A program made the position numbers and the translations under genes. A stretch of DNA of 64,000 nucleotides from positions 86,091,447 through 86,155,446 of the forward strand of contig CM055265.1 in NCBI GenBank assembly GCA_029237695.1, written 5' to 3'. This DNA is from Conchocele bisecta (lineage: Eukaryota; Mollusca; Bivalvia; Lucinida; Thyasiridae). The notes beneath the pieces were generated by a model that was not told the origin of the DNA, searched no databases, and saw only the letters and a program-made list of their open reading frames with translations. How positions within the stretch are numbered: the stretch's first letter is position 1; each line of letters starts with the position of its first letter. Of this stretch, positions 44,631 to 56,837 are shown piece after piece.

Positions 44631-44876
44631 TGTGACTGTGACTGGAGAAATGGGACTTACGGGTTTTGCGAACAATGTAGATCCAGATCAGACTGTGCAT
44701 CCGCACAGTCTGATCAGGATCTGCACTGATCGACATTCCATCAATGAAACACCTGTCATGCTTCTAACAAGCACTTACAGATCATTATCAGGCTACAGGA
44801 GTGTGCTATTTGTTCAGGAGCTACACCGGTTACAAATTCCATAAGCCTATTTCTCCGGTCACTGAGAGCCACATAT
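44631..44876. repeat. P4 palindromic MITE copy
   Basis: GTGACTGGAGAAATGGGACTT at the left, TTTCTCCGGTCACTGAGAGCC at the right; centre GATCAGACTGTGCATCCGCA then CAGTCTGATCAGGATC. Confidence 0.85.
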
Positions 44877-45015
44877 GAGTACCTATCAGGGGCGGTATCA
44901 GCTGCATCAACAGGTGATTTCACAAGCAAATTATGCAGAAACAGATCCTTATGAAACCAGGATTGACCAGTGACCCATCTAATGGCAGATGTCGATCATT
45001 GTGATTATAAACTTA

Positions 45016-45217
45016 TGTGCGGCTGTGACTTGAAAAATGGGGCTTATAGGATTTGTGACCAGTGTAGCTCCTGATCAAATAGGACACTCCTGTAGTCTGA
45101 TAACAATCTATATTGCTGCTAGAAGCACAACAGTGGCTAACAGCGGATGCACAAGTGGATCTGGATTTACACTGGTAGCAAAACCCATAAGCCCCATTTC
45201 TCCAGTCACAGTCAAAT
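45016..45217. repeat. P4 palindromic MITE copy adjoining the 58-bp array
   Basis: GCGGCTGTGACTTGAAAAAT at the left, CATTTCTCCAGTCACAGTC at the right. The array starts in the next bases, with sequence derived from a P4 terminus. Confidence 0.82.
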
Positions 45218-47063
45218 GGGGATTATGGCAGTTGTGGCCAGTCTAGCTACTGATCTGTGTATGTGACGGGAAAATGGGGATTATGGCAGTTGTGGCCAGT
45301 CTAGCTCATGTGACTGATCATGTGCCAGTAGCTACTGTAGAAAATGGGGTTATGGCAGTTGTGGACAGTCTAGCTACTTGTCCTGATGTATGTACCGGGG
45401 AAAATGATTATGGCAGTTGTGGCCAGAGTCTACCTGATAGACTGTGTATGTACGAAAATGATTCAAAAGGGGTTGTTGCCAGTCTAGTACTGATGTAGTG
45501 ACGGGAAAATGGGGATTATTGCAGTTGTTGCCATTCTAGCTACTGATCTGTGTATGTGACGGGAAAATGGGGATTATGGCAGTTGTGGCCAGAGTCTAGA
45601 TACTGATCTGTGTATGTGACGGGAAAATGGGGATTATGGCAGTTGTGGCCAGTCTAGCTACTGATCTGTGTATGTGACGGGAAAATGGGGATAATGGCAG
45701 TTGTGGCCAGTCTAGCTACTGATCTGTGTATGTGACGGGAAAATGGGGATTATGGCAGTTGTGGCCAGTCCTACACTGATCCTGTGAATTGTGATAGGGA
45801 ATATGGGGATTAAGGCAGTTTGTGGCCAGTCTAGATTCTGACTGTTGTATGTGATGGGATAAAATTTGGGATTATGGCAGTTGGTGGGGGCCAGTCCTAA
45901 GCTACGATCTGTGTATGTGACGGGAAAATGGGGGATTTATGGCATTTTGTGGGCCCAGTCTAGCTACTGATATTGTGTATGTGACGGGAGAATGGGATTA
46001 TGGCAGTTTTTGGCCAGTCTAGCTACTGATCCTGTGATGTGACGGGAAAATTGGGGCTTATTTGGCTTGTTGTGGCCAGTCTAAGGCTACTATCTGTTGT
46101 ATGGTGACGGGGAAAGGGGGATTATGGCAGTTGTGGCCAGAGTCTAGATATGATCTGTGTATGTGGACGGGAAAATTGGGATTATGGCAGTGTTGTGGCC
46201 AGTCAGGGCTAACTGATCTGGGGTGTTATTGTGATGGAAAATGGGGATTATGGCAGTTGTGGCCAGAGTCTAGTTACTGACTCTGCTGTTGTGGACGGGA
46301 AAACGGGGATTATCGGCAGTTGGTGGCCGTCTAGCTACCTGATCTGTGTATGTGACGGGAAAAATGGGGGATTAATGGCCAGTTGTGGCCAAGTCTAGCT
46401 ATGATCTGTGTATGTGCGGGAAATGGGGATTATGCTGTTTGTGGCCAGTCTAGTATGATCTGTGTATGTGTTGGGGATAATGGGATTTATGCAGTTGTGG
46501 CCAGTCTAGCTACTGATCTGGGTGTAAAATGGGGTGATTGGGAAAATTGGGATTATGGCAGTTGTGGCCAGTCTAGCTACTGATCTGTGTATGTGACGGG
46601 AAAATGGGGATTATGGCAGTTGTGGCCAGTCTAGCTACTGGATATGGGTGTTGTGAACGGGATAAATGGGGATTTCTTATGGCAGGTTGTGGCCAGTCTA
46701 AGCTTAAACTGATTGTGTATGTGACGGGAAAAAATGGGGGGGGATTATGCAGTTTGTGGGCCAGTCTTGCTACTGATCTCTGCTATGTGACGGGAGAAAA
46801 TGGGGATTATGGCAGTTGTGGCCAGTCTAGATACTGATCTGTGTATGTGACGGGAAAATGGGGATTATGGCATTTATGGCCAGTCTAGATACTGATCTGT
46901 GTATGTGATGGGAAAATGGGGATTATGGCAGTTGTGGCCAGTCTAGATACTGATCTGCGTATGTGACGGGAAAATGGGGATTATGGCATTTATGGCCAGT
47001 CTAGATACTGATCTGCGTATACTACAGGACAAATGGGACTGATGGCATTTGTGGCCAGTCTAG
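45217..47063 (+). repeat. 58-bp tandem array derived from a P4 terminus
   Basis: The unit reads TGACGGGAAAATGGGGATTA, TGGCAGTTGTGGCCAGTCTA, GCTACTGATCTGTGTATG. About 31 units occur. It aligns with the P4 start (GTGACTGGAGAAATGGGGCTTATGG then GACCAGTGTAG). Units at 45240-45760 and 46840-47060 are clean; those from 45770 to 46800 are crowded with indels. The repeated MAVVASLA-like peptides in the array are not genes. Confidence 0.92.
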
Positions 47064-47561
47064 CTCCATACAGTATTTTCTGTAAATGCCACATAACAAA
47101 TAAAGAATTCTATAAATATAAAAATTTCTCCTCCAACTGAAAATTACCTGAACAAAAACACTCATTACTTATATATATTGCCACTGCTTTCATTCGACTT
47201 CTTGCAAACTATGCCCAAAAAAAATGAAATGCTGATAATATCAGGCATTAAATTTGCCTATTTTCACACATCCTTTATTTGTAATAGCCAGAAAAGGTTT
47301 TCCTTTTCAACGAGAATTTCACGCCACGAGGGCAGAATACAATAATTTATTTTTTTAATACACCAAATGATTGGAGGAGCTACGACAGCATTGATCGGCG
47401 GTGATTTACGTTGAGCTTCAAAATATTTTATAAAATATGAAATGAAAATTGATCTATTGAAAATTAACGTATTTAGGGTGAATTTTCGCGATAGCCATCA
47501 GCAGAATGCAAAGAATATTCGCCTTTATTATATTTTCAAACATGGATCAAAATCTTATCTG

Positions 47562-47785
47562 TATTTGTGACTGGAGAAATGGGGCTTATGGGTTTTGCGA
47601 CCAGTGTAGATCCAGATCAGCCTGTGCATCCGCACAGGCTGATCAGGATCTGCACTGCTCGCCATTCCATCAATGAAACACCTTCAAACAAGCAATATAT
47701 ATCAATATAAGGCTACAGGAGTGTACTATTTGATCAGGACAAAAAATCCCATAAGCCCCATTTCTCCAGTCACAGCCACATTGGA
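47562..47785. repeat. P4 palindromic MITE, best copy
   Basis: TGTGACTGGAGAAATGGGGC and GCCCCATTTCTCCAGTCACA are exact inverse ends. Centre GATCAGCCTGTGCATCCGCA then CAGGCTGATCAGGATC. Confidence 0.9.
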
Positions 47786-48517
47786 TGTTTTAGGGTTACA
47801 GTATTGAAGGACAAATCTCTTGGCGTGGCTTTCACTGAGACTTGATATCATAACCATTCACTTGTATTCACGATAATTTATGACAGTATCATTATGTCAA
47901 TTATATTATTAATAATACAATAAACAGAACCGTCTTCACTTCTTGCAAATTTACAAATTATTATTTTATGACTTATGCAGACCAGTGTAGGACAAGATCA
48001 AGATCAGACTGCGCAGTCTGATCATGGCCTACGCTGTCTGATCCCCAGCTATTTAAGACTGCCTAGTGCTTCTTTCAAATATATCCGATTGCGATTAGAC
48101 TATGTGACTATACAGGTTGATTCGGCTCAATACTGGTCGCAAATGTTCAAAGGTCCGTTTCGTTTGTCGGCAATGCAAATAAGCATTTCATTGTTCAACT
48201 GCAAGGAAACAGATTTCCCGGTAATTAGCGAACTGTCCCCCAAATACGGCAAATTAATTTCCAATTTCACTACAAAATAGTCCATCTTCAAAACACATTT
48301 CTATGTTATCTGCGCCAATTTGCGCTAAATATGACATAAATGTTTTGAATTAATTTTAATCAGTATAATTTATCGAAACCCCTGCATTTTCATATTCATT
48401 TCAAAATTATGTTTGTCAATACATGTAATTCATGTAGTAAGAAATAGAAAAGTTGTTTAGTTATATCATCCAGGACGAATTATAAGAACTCACCGTTATG
48501 TGCATTGACAAGTAGCA

Positions 48518-48729
48518 TTAACCCTTAGAATGCGGGAACCGAAAATAGTCGTCTGCTGTTAATTCATATTGTCTCTTCTCTCAGTAAAAACATGGTTTGG
48601 CAGCAGTTTAGAATCATTTCCATTGGAAATGATTCTAAAGTGCTGCCAAACCAAGTTTTTTGATGAGAAAAATGGAAAATAAAAAATATTCAGCAGACGA
48701 CACATTAATTAATTCAGCATTGTAAGGGA
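48518..48729. repeat. P1 palindromic MITE copy
   Basis: TTAACCCTTAGAATGC left border; the right border has decayed to TGTAAGGGAT. Centre GAATCATTTCCATTGGAAAT. Confidence 0.87.
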
Positions 48730-48954
48730 TCTTCAACGAGGGCATTAACATTGTTTGTTATAAATATGTATGGTTTAAGCACTGTTATCACTGCATTTAG
48801 CTGCACGTTTCCGCTTTATATGCAACAGGTTGCACATTTGGAACGACTACTCCATCATAACTCTTATGTAATGCAGTGTAATGAAATGTAATTAGAGTTG
48901 TGTACTCAGAACTACCACTACACAATAAATGCAACTAACTTTCAACTTCTTTAG

Positions 48955-49170
48955 TAGTGTTTGAAAACAGTGTAGATCCAGATGAGCCGGCTCGTAACGA
49001 GCCGTCTCATCATGATCTGCACTTTCTGCAGTAATTTTCATATTTTTTAGAAGAAAAAAAAACACCACCTTATAAGTGGACCAGTCTGAAAATAATTTTG
49101 TGACGATTGGAGTGGTCCTTTAATTAACATATCAAAGTCCATTAAAGATATTTAGGGTTGAAAGGGTTAA
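48955..49170 (+). repeat. Dispersed repeat D1, full copy
   Basis: AACAGTGTAGATCCAGATGAG, the palindrome GCCGGCTCGTAACGAGCCGT, CATCATGATCTGCACT and ATTTAGGGTTGAAAGGGTTAA. Confidence 0.75.
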
Positions 49171-49755
49171 TACCGCTATTTTGACAATTATCTGCATAGC
49201 CTGCTTTCTCATGAAAATCAGAATACTTGCTTAATAAATATAATATATAATAGATCCTCCATTTAATTACCCTTCAATCTCAATGTTTGCCACTTCCTAA
49301 CACCCCTTCCCACTCAACCCTCAAATTATTGAACCAAGTTTATGCCATTGCCCCCATAGGTATTGGACGTCAAATCTAAATCCGCAAAAGCCAATACAAA
49401 CATTGCATAACCCAAATTGACTTTCCCTCAAACGTGGTTGAGTTAAACCAGTGTTTATGGAGTCTCACGGATCATAATCAAATTTCCGATAGTTTAATCC
49501 ATAAACACGCTAACTTGGAATCTTCTCGCCGAGATTAGGCACAGCGAGTGAAACTATCTGTCAATCAGCGGAATAGTTTATGAAAAATAATCTTTTTAAG
49601 TAAATAAACTAACCATAGACACAGTTTTCGTTGAAACAATGCGACCCGGGCGACATGAAAATGTATCCGGATACAAATATTGATATCCAAGGTGTTAACC
49701 ATATAAAATTTCAATTTCACTTCCTAGCATTCAGAGCCATTGGTGGAGTTCCCAA

Positions 49756-49991
49756 TTAACTCTTTGCATGCTGGGAAATTTGTGGGCTATAAATAGTTCA
49801 AAAATAGCAGATGACAATTCATTATATTTTCTTTTATTTCTCCTTATAAATGTCATGAATATGTCTTTAAATTTCATTAGAATTGTGTCCAGAGGACACA
49901 ATTCTAATGAAATTTCAAGACATATTTACAGAGAGAAATAAAACATATACTCCTAATTCGTTTGGCGGATATTTTCGCCGCTAGAATGCAA
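49756..49991. repeat. P2 palindromic MITE copy
   Basis: TTAACTCTTTGCATGC at the left; the right end breaks at CTAGAATGCAAAT. Central hairpin TTGTGTCCAGAGGACACAA, identical to the 31843 copy. Confidence 0.87.
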
Positions 49992-50554
49992 ATAAAAAGA
50001 AGGCTCATTTTTAAATTTTGATAAAATTTAATATTATCAAAACAAATATTGTTTTTGCATTGTTTATATGGCAGTAAAATGTGTGCAGGTTTCGTGAAAC
50101 AGACAGTAGACTAAGAACTGGCAGGTATCACAGATCACAGGTAAGCTAGCATGGATGGGTTTGTGGATTCATTCAGCAGTGTGGAAGCTGAGCCACTAGA
50201 TCAAAGACTATCAGATATTATGGATCTGCTGATTATGGGGAGATAAGGAAATCATAGAATCTGACAAGATGAGTGTGAGTTCAGATAAGGTCTGTGGCTG
50301 GCGAAATTGCTTCAGTAGAAACATGAAATTACATGCAAATTAACATGCAGAATGAGATGCGGCGATTTTCTGGTTGAACTATGTTGAATAGTTCAGTCGC
50401 AGAAGAACATATTTTTATTAAACCTTGTTGAATTTTTTTATAAAATAATTTCTTTGTATGTGTATTAACTTATGGCATGTAGTAACATAATTCACAAGAT
50501 CAGGACACCGCTTTCATTTTTCAAAATCCAAGATGGCCACCAAAAAAAAGCCAC

Positions 50555-50654
50555 CTAACAAGCAATTATATCGTTATCAGGCTACAGGAGTGTGATATTT
50601 GATCTGGAGCTACACTGGTCAAAACTCCCATATGCCCCATTTCTCCAGTCATAG
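50555..50654. repeat. P4 right-half fragment
   Basis: AACAAGCAATTATATCGTTA, GGAGCTACACTGGTC and CCCCATTTCTCCAGTCATAG. Confidence 0.7.
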
Positions 50655-50683
50655 ACACAATTTCAGGAAATTGAATGAAAAAA

Positions 50684-50870
50684 GTGAGTGGGTTTAACGT
50701 CCCAGCAACAGCTAAGGTCATATAGAGACGGGGACCACAGTTTAAAGTATCATCCGATAGACCAGTGGGATAGAAATACTATTTCACGAGATATTTTTCA
50801 CGCCTTGGGCAAGGTTTGAACCCACAACCTCCGGTTTGGAAGTCAGGTGTTCTAACCTCTAGGCCACTTT
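50684..50870 (-). mobile_element. tRNA-derived SINE
   Basis: On the minus strand it begins AGTGGCCTAGAGGTTAGAAC (A-box-like TGGCCTAGAGG at about 50858-50867) and has a B-box-like GGTTGTGGGTTCAAACC at 50813-50829, both with RNA polymerase III spacing. The body follows (CCCACTGGTCTATCGGATG), and the tail is GACCTTAGCTGTTGCTGGGA then CGTTAAACCC, a conserved SINE tail of invertebrates. The anticodon arm is degenerate, so it is not a tRNA gene. Confidence 0.8.
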
Positions 50871-50963
50871 TTAAATGAAGAAATCATCAAGCTTTTTTCT
50901 GTGGAAGAATGCATGAACACACTACCAATCTCACACACTGCTGGCCACGTCATTGAAATGCTG

Positions 50964-51205
50964 GGGGCCGTTTCACTAAACTTTGTACGACTAAAATGTT
51001 TGTAAGTGCAATATTATGATAGTCTGTAAATTTCACAATAAAATTGTGTTCTTGTAAACAAGTATTGGATTTACATTCATTGAGCATAGGCTGCATATGC
51101 AGCATATGCTCAATAAATGTAAATCCATCAATTGAAATTTACAGACTATTCTAAATCTGCACTTACGAACATTTTAGTCGTAAGAAGTTTAGTGAAACGG
51201 CCCCC
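50964..51205. repeat. P6 palindromic MITE copy
   Basis: GGGGCCGTTTCACTAAAC at the left and GTTTAGTGAAACGGCCCC at the right. Central hairpin TTGAGCATAGGCTGCATATG. Further copies are at 53429, 56090 and 56998. Confidence 0.88.
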
Positions 51206-51286
51206 TGGTACATAACACGTCTCAAAGTATAAAATATACAACAAATGCTCATGGTGAGTGTAAGGACAGAGATATAAAAATATGAA

Positions 51287-51524
51287 ACAAGCCATGTGAT
51301 TTTGTACCTAAGAATATGTCCCATATCTCATGAAAAATATTTACAAAATTTATGATTTATGATGTCGAAACTTGACGAAATGTTCAGAGCAAATGCGGAA
51401 TAGAATTCCGCATTTGCTATGAAATTTTCATCAACTTTTGACGTCATTTACAGAAACTATCATAGTTTCTGTAAATATTGTTTTCATATACATTTTCTTA
51501 GGTATAAAATCACATGGCGTGTGT
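51287..51524. repeat. P7 palindromic MITE copy
   Basis: GCCATGTGATTTTGTACC on the left and TATAAAATCACATGGCG on the right. Central hairpin AAATGCGGAATAGAATTCCGC. Confidence 0.85.
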
Positions 51525-51719
51525 CATATCATGTTTGATTGCAAATTACTTTACCCAGTATCCGCAGGAAAAATCACACATGCTGATCTCATAGAAAGCA
51601 AAAAAAAACAATAAAATATTAATTACTTGCCGATATATAGTTGACTGCACTGATGGTGTGACCCCTGTGAACCATGTTGACACAAGCGATCTTAGTACAC
51701 CTATCAATGTTGTACATGC

Positions 51720-51760
51720 ACCAGGGGGAGGGGGTGGGGGGGGGGAGGCGGTGGGCAACC
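51720..51760 (+). repeat. G-rich purine tract
   Basis: AGGGGGAGGGGGTGGGGGGG then GGGAGGCGGTGGGC has at least four G runs of three or more, compatible with a G-quadruplex on the + strand. No gene function is claimed; Pro-rich peptides on the minus strand come from this tract. Confidence 0.65.
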
Positions 51761-52136
51761 CCATCCCAGACACATTCTAAAATGGACAGTCTAATTGCCA
51801 CCTGCAGGAATTAAATTAAACACATCTACAAATAAAATGATTTTACTAATCTGTTTCATCACTTTCTGTGCATATTTGAGACTCAAATTTATTATGGATT
51901 CACAGTGTGTCCACTTTATGTGGCTGTGATTGGATAAATTTGGCTTAAGGGATGTGACGTAACTCCTAATCAAATAGCACACTCCTGTAGCCTGTAGATG
52001 GACGGACGGACACTGCTGCCACCATGGATATAGCATAAGCAATGCTTCCTTCGCAACAAAATATGAATAAAACCCTTTTTGTTGTAGCTAATCACTGCTA
52101 TCATATATATATATATACATTGTTTGTTTTCTTCCT

Positions 52137-52342
52137 TTAACCCTTACAGTGCTGAATTAAAAGTTGTCGTCTGCTGTTTATTTTTCCTTTTTCTTATCGA
52201 AAACATGGTTTGACAGCACTTTAGAATCATAATCATTTCCAATGGAAATGATTCTAAAATGCTGCAAAACCATGTTTTTATTTAGAGAAAATAAGAAACA
52301 ACAGCAGAAGACAATTTTCGGTTCCCGCCTTCTAAGGGTTAA
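52137..52342. repeat. P1 palindromic MITE copy
   Basis: TTAACCCTTACAGTGC and CCTTCTAAGGGTTAA borders; centre ATCATTTCCAATGGAAATGA. Confidence 0.9.
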
Positions 52343-53428
52343 TAGCCACAATAAATAATATTTTCCCATAAAAAAACACCATCATGTACATCATATCATT
52401 AAACAGGCGTGCATTTTTAAACACGTTCTCACAGGTTCCCCGCTTTTAACTTTTAACTCATCAAATCAAATCGTCATTTTCTCCATACAAAAAAAGACAT
52501 TACGGTATACCCTAATGCAAACAGAAGTGAAAATGGTAGCATTTCAATCACTGAGTCAAGAGTAATATTTATCTTTTCCAGATTTTCAAACGGAATCGAC
52601 TTGCACTTCTGAGTTTCAATGCATCCGATTTCACAAACTGCCAATCTTTAGCGCCATTCCCTATAATTACCTCGAAATTACTGGCCCGCAAACTTTTACC
52701 CAGATACTCCTGGCGACAATGTGCGTACACAACGGCCATGGGAAAGTTTAGGAGCATATATCACAGACCGCGAAATGAGAAAATTACATACTGTCAGCAT
52801 GTTTATCTAAATATCGGGAAAATGACAAAAGTGAAAGGACAAAAGAGTACCTTAAGGTGTCAGAATTTCAGAATAATGAAGCATTCAAAGCTTTATTCGA
52901 AAGTAGGTGAAGAAATATTAACGTATATAATCAGTGGTAATAAAAGGGAATGAGCGAACACATGTGAAGATACTGCATAATGTATATATACATCCAGGAT
53001 AGACTTTTAACGGTAAATGGGCTAGTAAATTGACAAAGGTGGCTTGTGTCGTATGTGGCAAGTGTTGACCCAGATCTGACTGCAATCGCACAGTCAGATC
53101 AGGGTCTACGCCGGCCCCATTCGTGCAATGAAACAGTGTTTTTATATGCATCTAATAACAATTTTGATCATTCTATGAGAGAGTACATTATGTACAATAG
53201 TTAAAAATTTCATATGCGATTTTTTCCACAATCGTCCCTCACTTGCACTGCCAAGAACCATTATAACTTATGAATACATTTACCTGTTACCTGCTACCTG
53301 TCGTCGAACCCGGGGTCTTTTATCTCGATAGTGAAATCGTATCATCAACACATGCGAGCGTCTCTCATATATTTTTCTCTAATAACTTTCTCTCATTTAC
53401 CACACACATTTTATATCTACCACACCAA

Positions 53429-53650
53429 GGGGCCGTTTCACTAAACTTTATATTACGACTAAAATGTTTGTAAGTGCAAACTTATGATAGTCTGTAAATT
53501 TCACATTAACAATGATTTCTTGCAAACAATTAATGGATTCACATTTATTGAGCATAGGCTGCATATGCAGCCTATGCTCAATAAATGTAAATCCCTCAAT
53601 TGAAATTTCCAAACGATTCCAAACTTGCACATACAAGCATTTTAGTCGTA
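53429..53650. repeat. P6 palindromic MITE copy
   Basis: GGGGCCGTTTCACTAAAC on the left; the right end stops at ATTTTAGTCGTA. Central perfect palindrome GAGCATAGGCTGCATATGCA then GCCTATGCTC. Confidence 0.85.
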
Positions 53651-53919
53651 CCTGATGCCTTACTTCACCATGCATCAGATATAAATCAACACAGAATATC
53701 TCCACTATCAACCCACTCTCATTGCTCATCTCTTCCAGTTGCACAACTCTCCCCATATATCCTGCCTGATGTGTGACCACAATTGTTAAATATACTGTAC
53801 TATATAGCATTGCAGTCAATTGACTGCATTCAAATTTCAACCCGGCAATACATATCTTATAACCATTGTGACAAGCATACATACACCTAGACATCTATCT
53901 ATATGTAGAGAATACCAGG

Positions 53920-54045
53920 CTAGTGTCTTTTGATATCAAGTTTATCAGGCAAGGCTAGGAAACGCGTAGGAATGCCTACCGTTTCCGAGCCGAGCCTGAT
54001 CAAACTTGCAATCAAAAGACACAAGCCTGGTATTCTATTTAACCC
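53920..54045. repeat. Foldback element with AGACAC and CCTGGTATTCT ends
   Basis: AGAATACCAGGCTAGTGTCT on the left is inverted at AGACACAAGCCTGGTATTCT on the right. Inner arms TTTATCAGGCAAGGCTAGGA and CGAGCCTGATCAAACTTG pair partly. Confidence 0.75.
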
Positions 54046-54339
54046 ATTCAGATAATCAAAAATGGTTACTAACCACTACTAAACACAACGTGCCCCGGGT
54101 TAAATCCTGGACCAGGGCAGTATGCGAGATGGTATGGTAGTCACCAGATCAGACAAATGAGTTTCCTCCGTGTACTCCGGCATCTGCCTAAATTGCGGAC
54201 CACCCGTACACCCCTCCATCCTTTGCAACGAAAACATTTGTATAATCGTTATAAAACAAATGAAGCTCAAACAAAATTGATCCTCATGAAACAATACCAT
54301 ACTTTACCCCTTACAACACCACAGGCCTGTATAGTGATA

Positions 54340-54514
54340 TTGGCAAACAGTGTAGATCCAGATGTCTGCACTTTTACAAGTAATTTTCATATTTTTGAGA
54401 ACAAAAGCACCGCCTTTTCATAAATGATCTGAAAATCATTTTGTGACAATTGGATTGGTTTCAAAATTAACATATATCAAATTCCATTCCAGTTACTTAG
54501 GGGTGAAATGGTTA
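54340..54514 (+). repeat. Dispersed repeat D1 with deleted palindrome
   Basis: GGCAAACAGTGTAGATCCAG jumps straight to ATGTCTGCACTTTT; the rest, to TTACTTAGGGGTGAAATGG, matches other copies. Confidence 0.65.
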
Positions 54515-54789
54515 CCTGAACGAGCTCTACACTGGTCTAAATTCAATAAGTCCTCCCTTCTCCAGCTGACAATCCCATTTTATTGTGCAGATTCACAGTA
54601 TGACTTGTGTCAATTGTATTAATCCTATCCACAGGTTCAACAAAACGATTCATTTCATCGTGTCATCGGCGGGCGTTAACAAACATCCTCATAGGAAGTC
54701 GAAATAGCATGATTGTTAACGCCCGACGATCATTGCAATCGTTCCTGCATGTATGGCCAGCCATTGTCAAAACATAATGCATTCAGTTG

Positions 54790-55876
54790 TAGTATGCACA
54801 GAGGAACCTCTCTAAACCAGACACCATGTAGTATGTACAGTGGAACCTGTCTAAATCAGACACCATGTAGTATGCACAGTGGAACCTCTCTAAACCAGAC
54901 ACCATGTAGTATGCACAGTGGAACCTCTCTAAACCAGACACCATGTAGTATGTACAGTGGACCCTCTCTAAACCAGACACCATGTAGTATGCACAGTGGA
55001 ACCTCTCTAAACCAGACACCATGTAGTATGTACAGTGGAACCTCTCTAAACCAGACACCATTTAGTATGTACAGTGGAACATCTCTAAACCAGACACCAT
55101 GTAGTATGCACAGTGGAACCTCTCTAAACCAGACACCATGTAGTATGTACAGTGGAACCTCTCTAAACCAGACACCATTTAGTATGTACAGTGGAACCTC
55201 TCTAAACCAGACACCATGTATTATGCACAGTGGAACCTCTCTAAACCAGACACCATGTAGTATGTACAGTGGAAACCTCTCTAAACCAGCACCATGTAGT
55301 ATGTACAGTGGACCCTGTCTAAATCCACCAAAGACACCATGGTAGTATGTACAGTGGAACCTCTCTAAACCAGACACCATGTAGTATGTACAGTGGAACC
55401 TCTCTAAACCAGACACCATGTAGTATGTACAGTGGAACCTCTCTAAACCAGACATAGTATGTACATGGAACCTCTAAACCGACACCATGTAGTATGTACA
55501 GTGGAACCTCTCTAAACCAGACACCATGTAGTATGTACAGTGGAACCTCTCTAAAAACCACACCATGTAGTAGTTCTGGAACCAGTCTCTAAACCAGACA
55601 CCATGTAGTATGTAGTGGAACCTCTCTAAACCACACCATGACATGGTATAGTATGCACAGTGGAACCTCTCTAAACCAGACACCATGGAAACATCTGTGA
55701 TCTTATTTTTGATGGGTTTCTTAGTCATTTAACTCAGGTGATAATGCATGTTCATGATCACATAGCACATAACTATGTCTCAGAATGACCAAATGTCTGA
55801 TTTACAGTGAAACTTCTCTAACCCGGACACCCTGGCGACCTCCCAGGGTGTCTGGTTTAGAGAGGTTTCACTGTAT
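54790..55876. repeat. P3 MITE with its left terminus expanded to a 39-bp satellite array
   Basis: From 54790 to about 55688 the unit TAGTATGTACAGTGGAACCT then CTCTAAACCAGACACCATG is repeated about 23 times. The next bases, GAAACATCTGTGATCTTATT, begin the P3 interior (GATGGGTTTCTTAGTCATTT, GTTCATGATCACAT), and the normal P3 terminal hairpin follows at about 55807-55876. Because 39 is a multiple of three, both strands show long repeated peptides (SGTSLNQTPC and its complement); these are not genes. Confidence 0.9.
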
Positions 55877-56089
55877 ATAAAAATTGTGACGAAATGACCA
55901 AATGGAGCGCTTCCAGTTTTATTATCAAAATCGAAAAGCGCATGATCAGCAAACAAAGTTCTGAATCCAAACAAAGATCAATCTAAAATATTTAATTTTA
56001 CACACATTAACAATGATCGACTCACAAAATTATCAAGTTGTATTATGTATATCAATGTATGTGCTCACCGGATCAGTGAATAGAGTTCT

Positions 56090-56319
56090 GGGGCCCGTTT
56101 CACTAAACTTTGTATGACTAAAATGTTCGTAAGTGCAAATTTAGAAATGTCTGGAAATTCAAATTGATGGATTTACATTTAACAACGAGCATAGGCTGCA
56201 TATGCATAAATAAATGTAAATCCAATAATTGTTTACAAGAAAACATTGTTTATGTGCAATTTACAGACTATCATATTGTGACCATTTTAGTCATACAAAG
56301 TTTAGTAAAATGGCCCCTG
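56090..56319. repeat. P6 palindromic MITE copy
   Basis: GGGGCCCGTTTCACTAAACTT on the left and AAGTTTAGTAAAATGGCCCC on the right. The centre GAGCATAGGCTGCATATGCA is cut short. Confidence 0.83.
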
Positions 56320-56837
56320 GATCCTGATAAAGATCTAAATTATTTTATTTTATTTTACACATTATGAGTTGTCCACTCACAAAATTGCGACCAATGTAGT
56401 CACAGATCAGCATGCACATAAGTAGCTCTGTTACTACAATGGTCGACAAGCAATTAAGACTACATTTTTATTCGCCATGACAGAAATGAAAACTACAGTA
56501 TGGGAGTCAGTTTTACAAAAAAAAAGAAATTTAAAGTTTAATGATGTTTTGAAAAACTTTCAATGTTGTTTTTGTTTCTATTCTTCGGAACAAAATGACA
56601 AAATTGATTCAGCACGATACCAAGTGACAGCTGTAAACTTTTCAATGAATATAATGATTCATAAACATCTATTTTCGATTTCAATATATTTTTTACTGTT
56701 AACAATAAACTACAAAATGCAGTGACAGTTCGTATCGGCAGTTGGCAGGTCGTATTGTCGTATTTTGTTTTCTCAAATTATTTGTTATTAACAATGAATG
56801 TCTCATCAATAACGAAATAAAGAATACTGAAATGAAA

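Noticed and set aside
45274..46837. Short frames with repeated MAVVASLA-like peptides
   Set aside because: They come from the 58-bp array and change frame with each indel.
48000..48280. 101-aa frame on + as a host gene
   Set aside because: Low-complexity start from a P4-like repeat and no recognisable domain or splice context.
50797..50870. tRNA gene on the minus strand
   Set aside because: The A and B boxes are present but the acceptor and anticodon stems do not form and a SINE body and tail follow.
54713..55455. Long repetitive proteins on both strands (about 200 aa each)
   Set aside because: The frames are produced by a 39-bp satellite, a multiple of three without stops; the sequence is a MITE terminus, not a gene.
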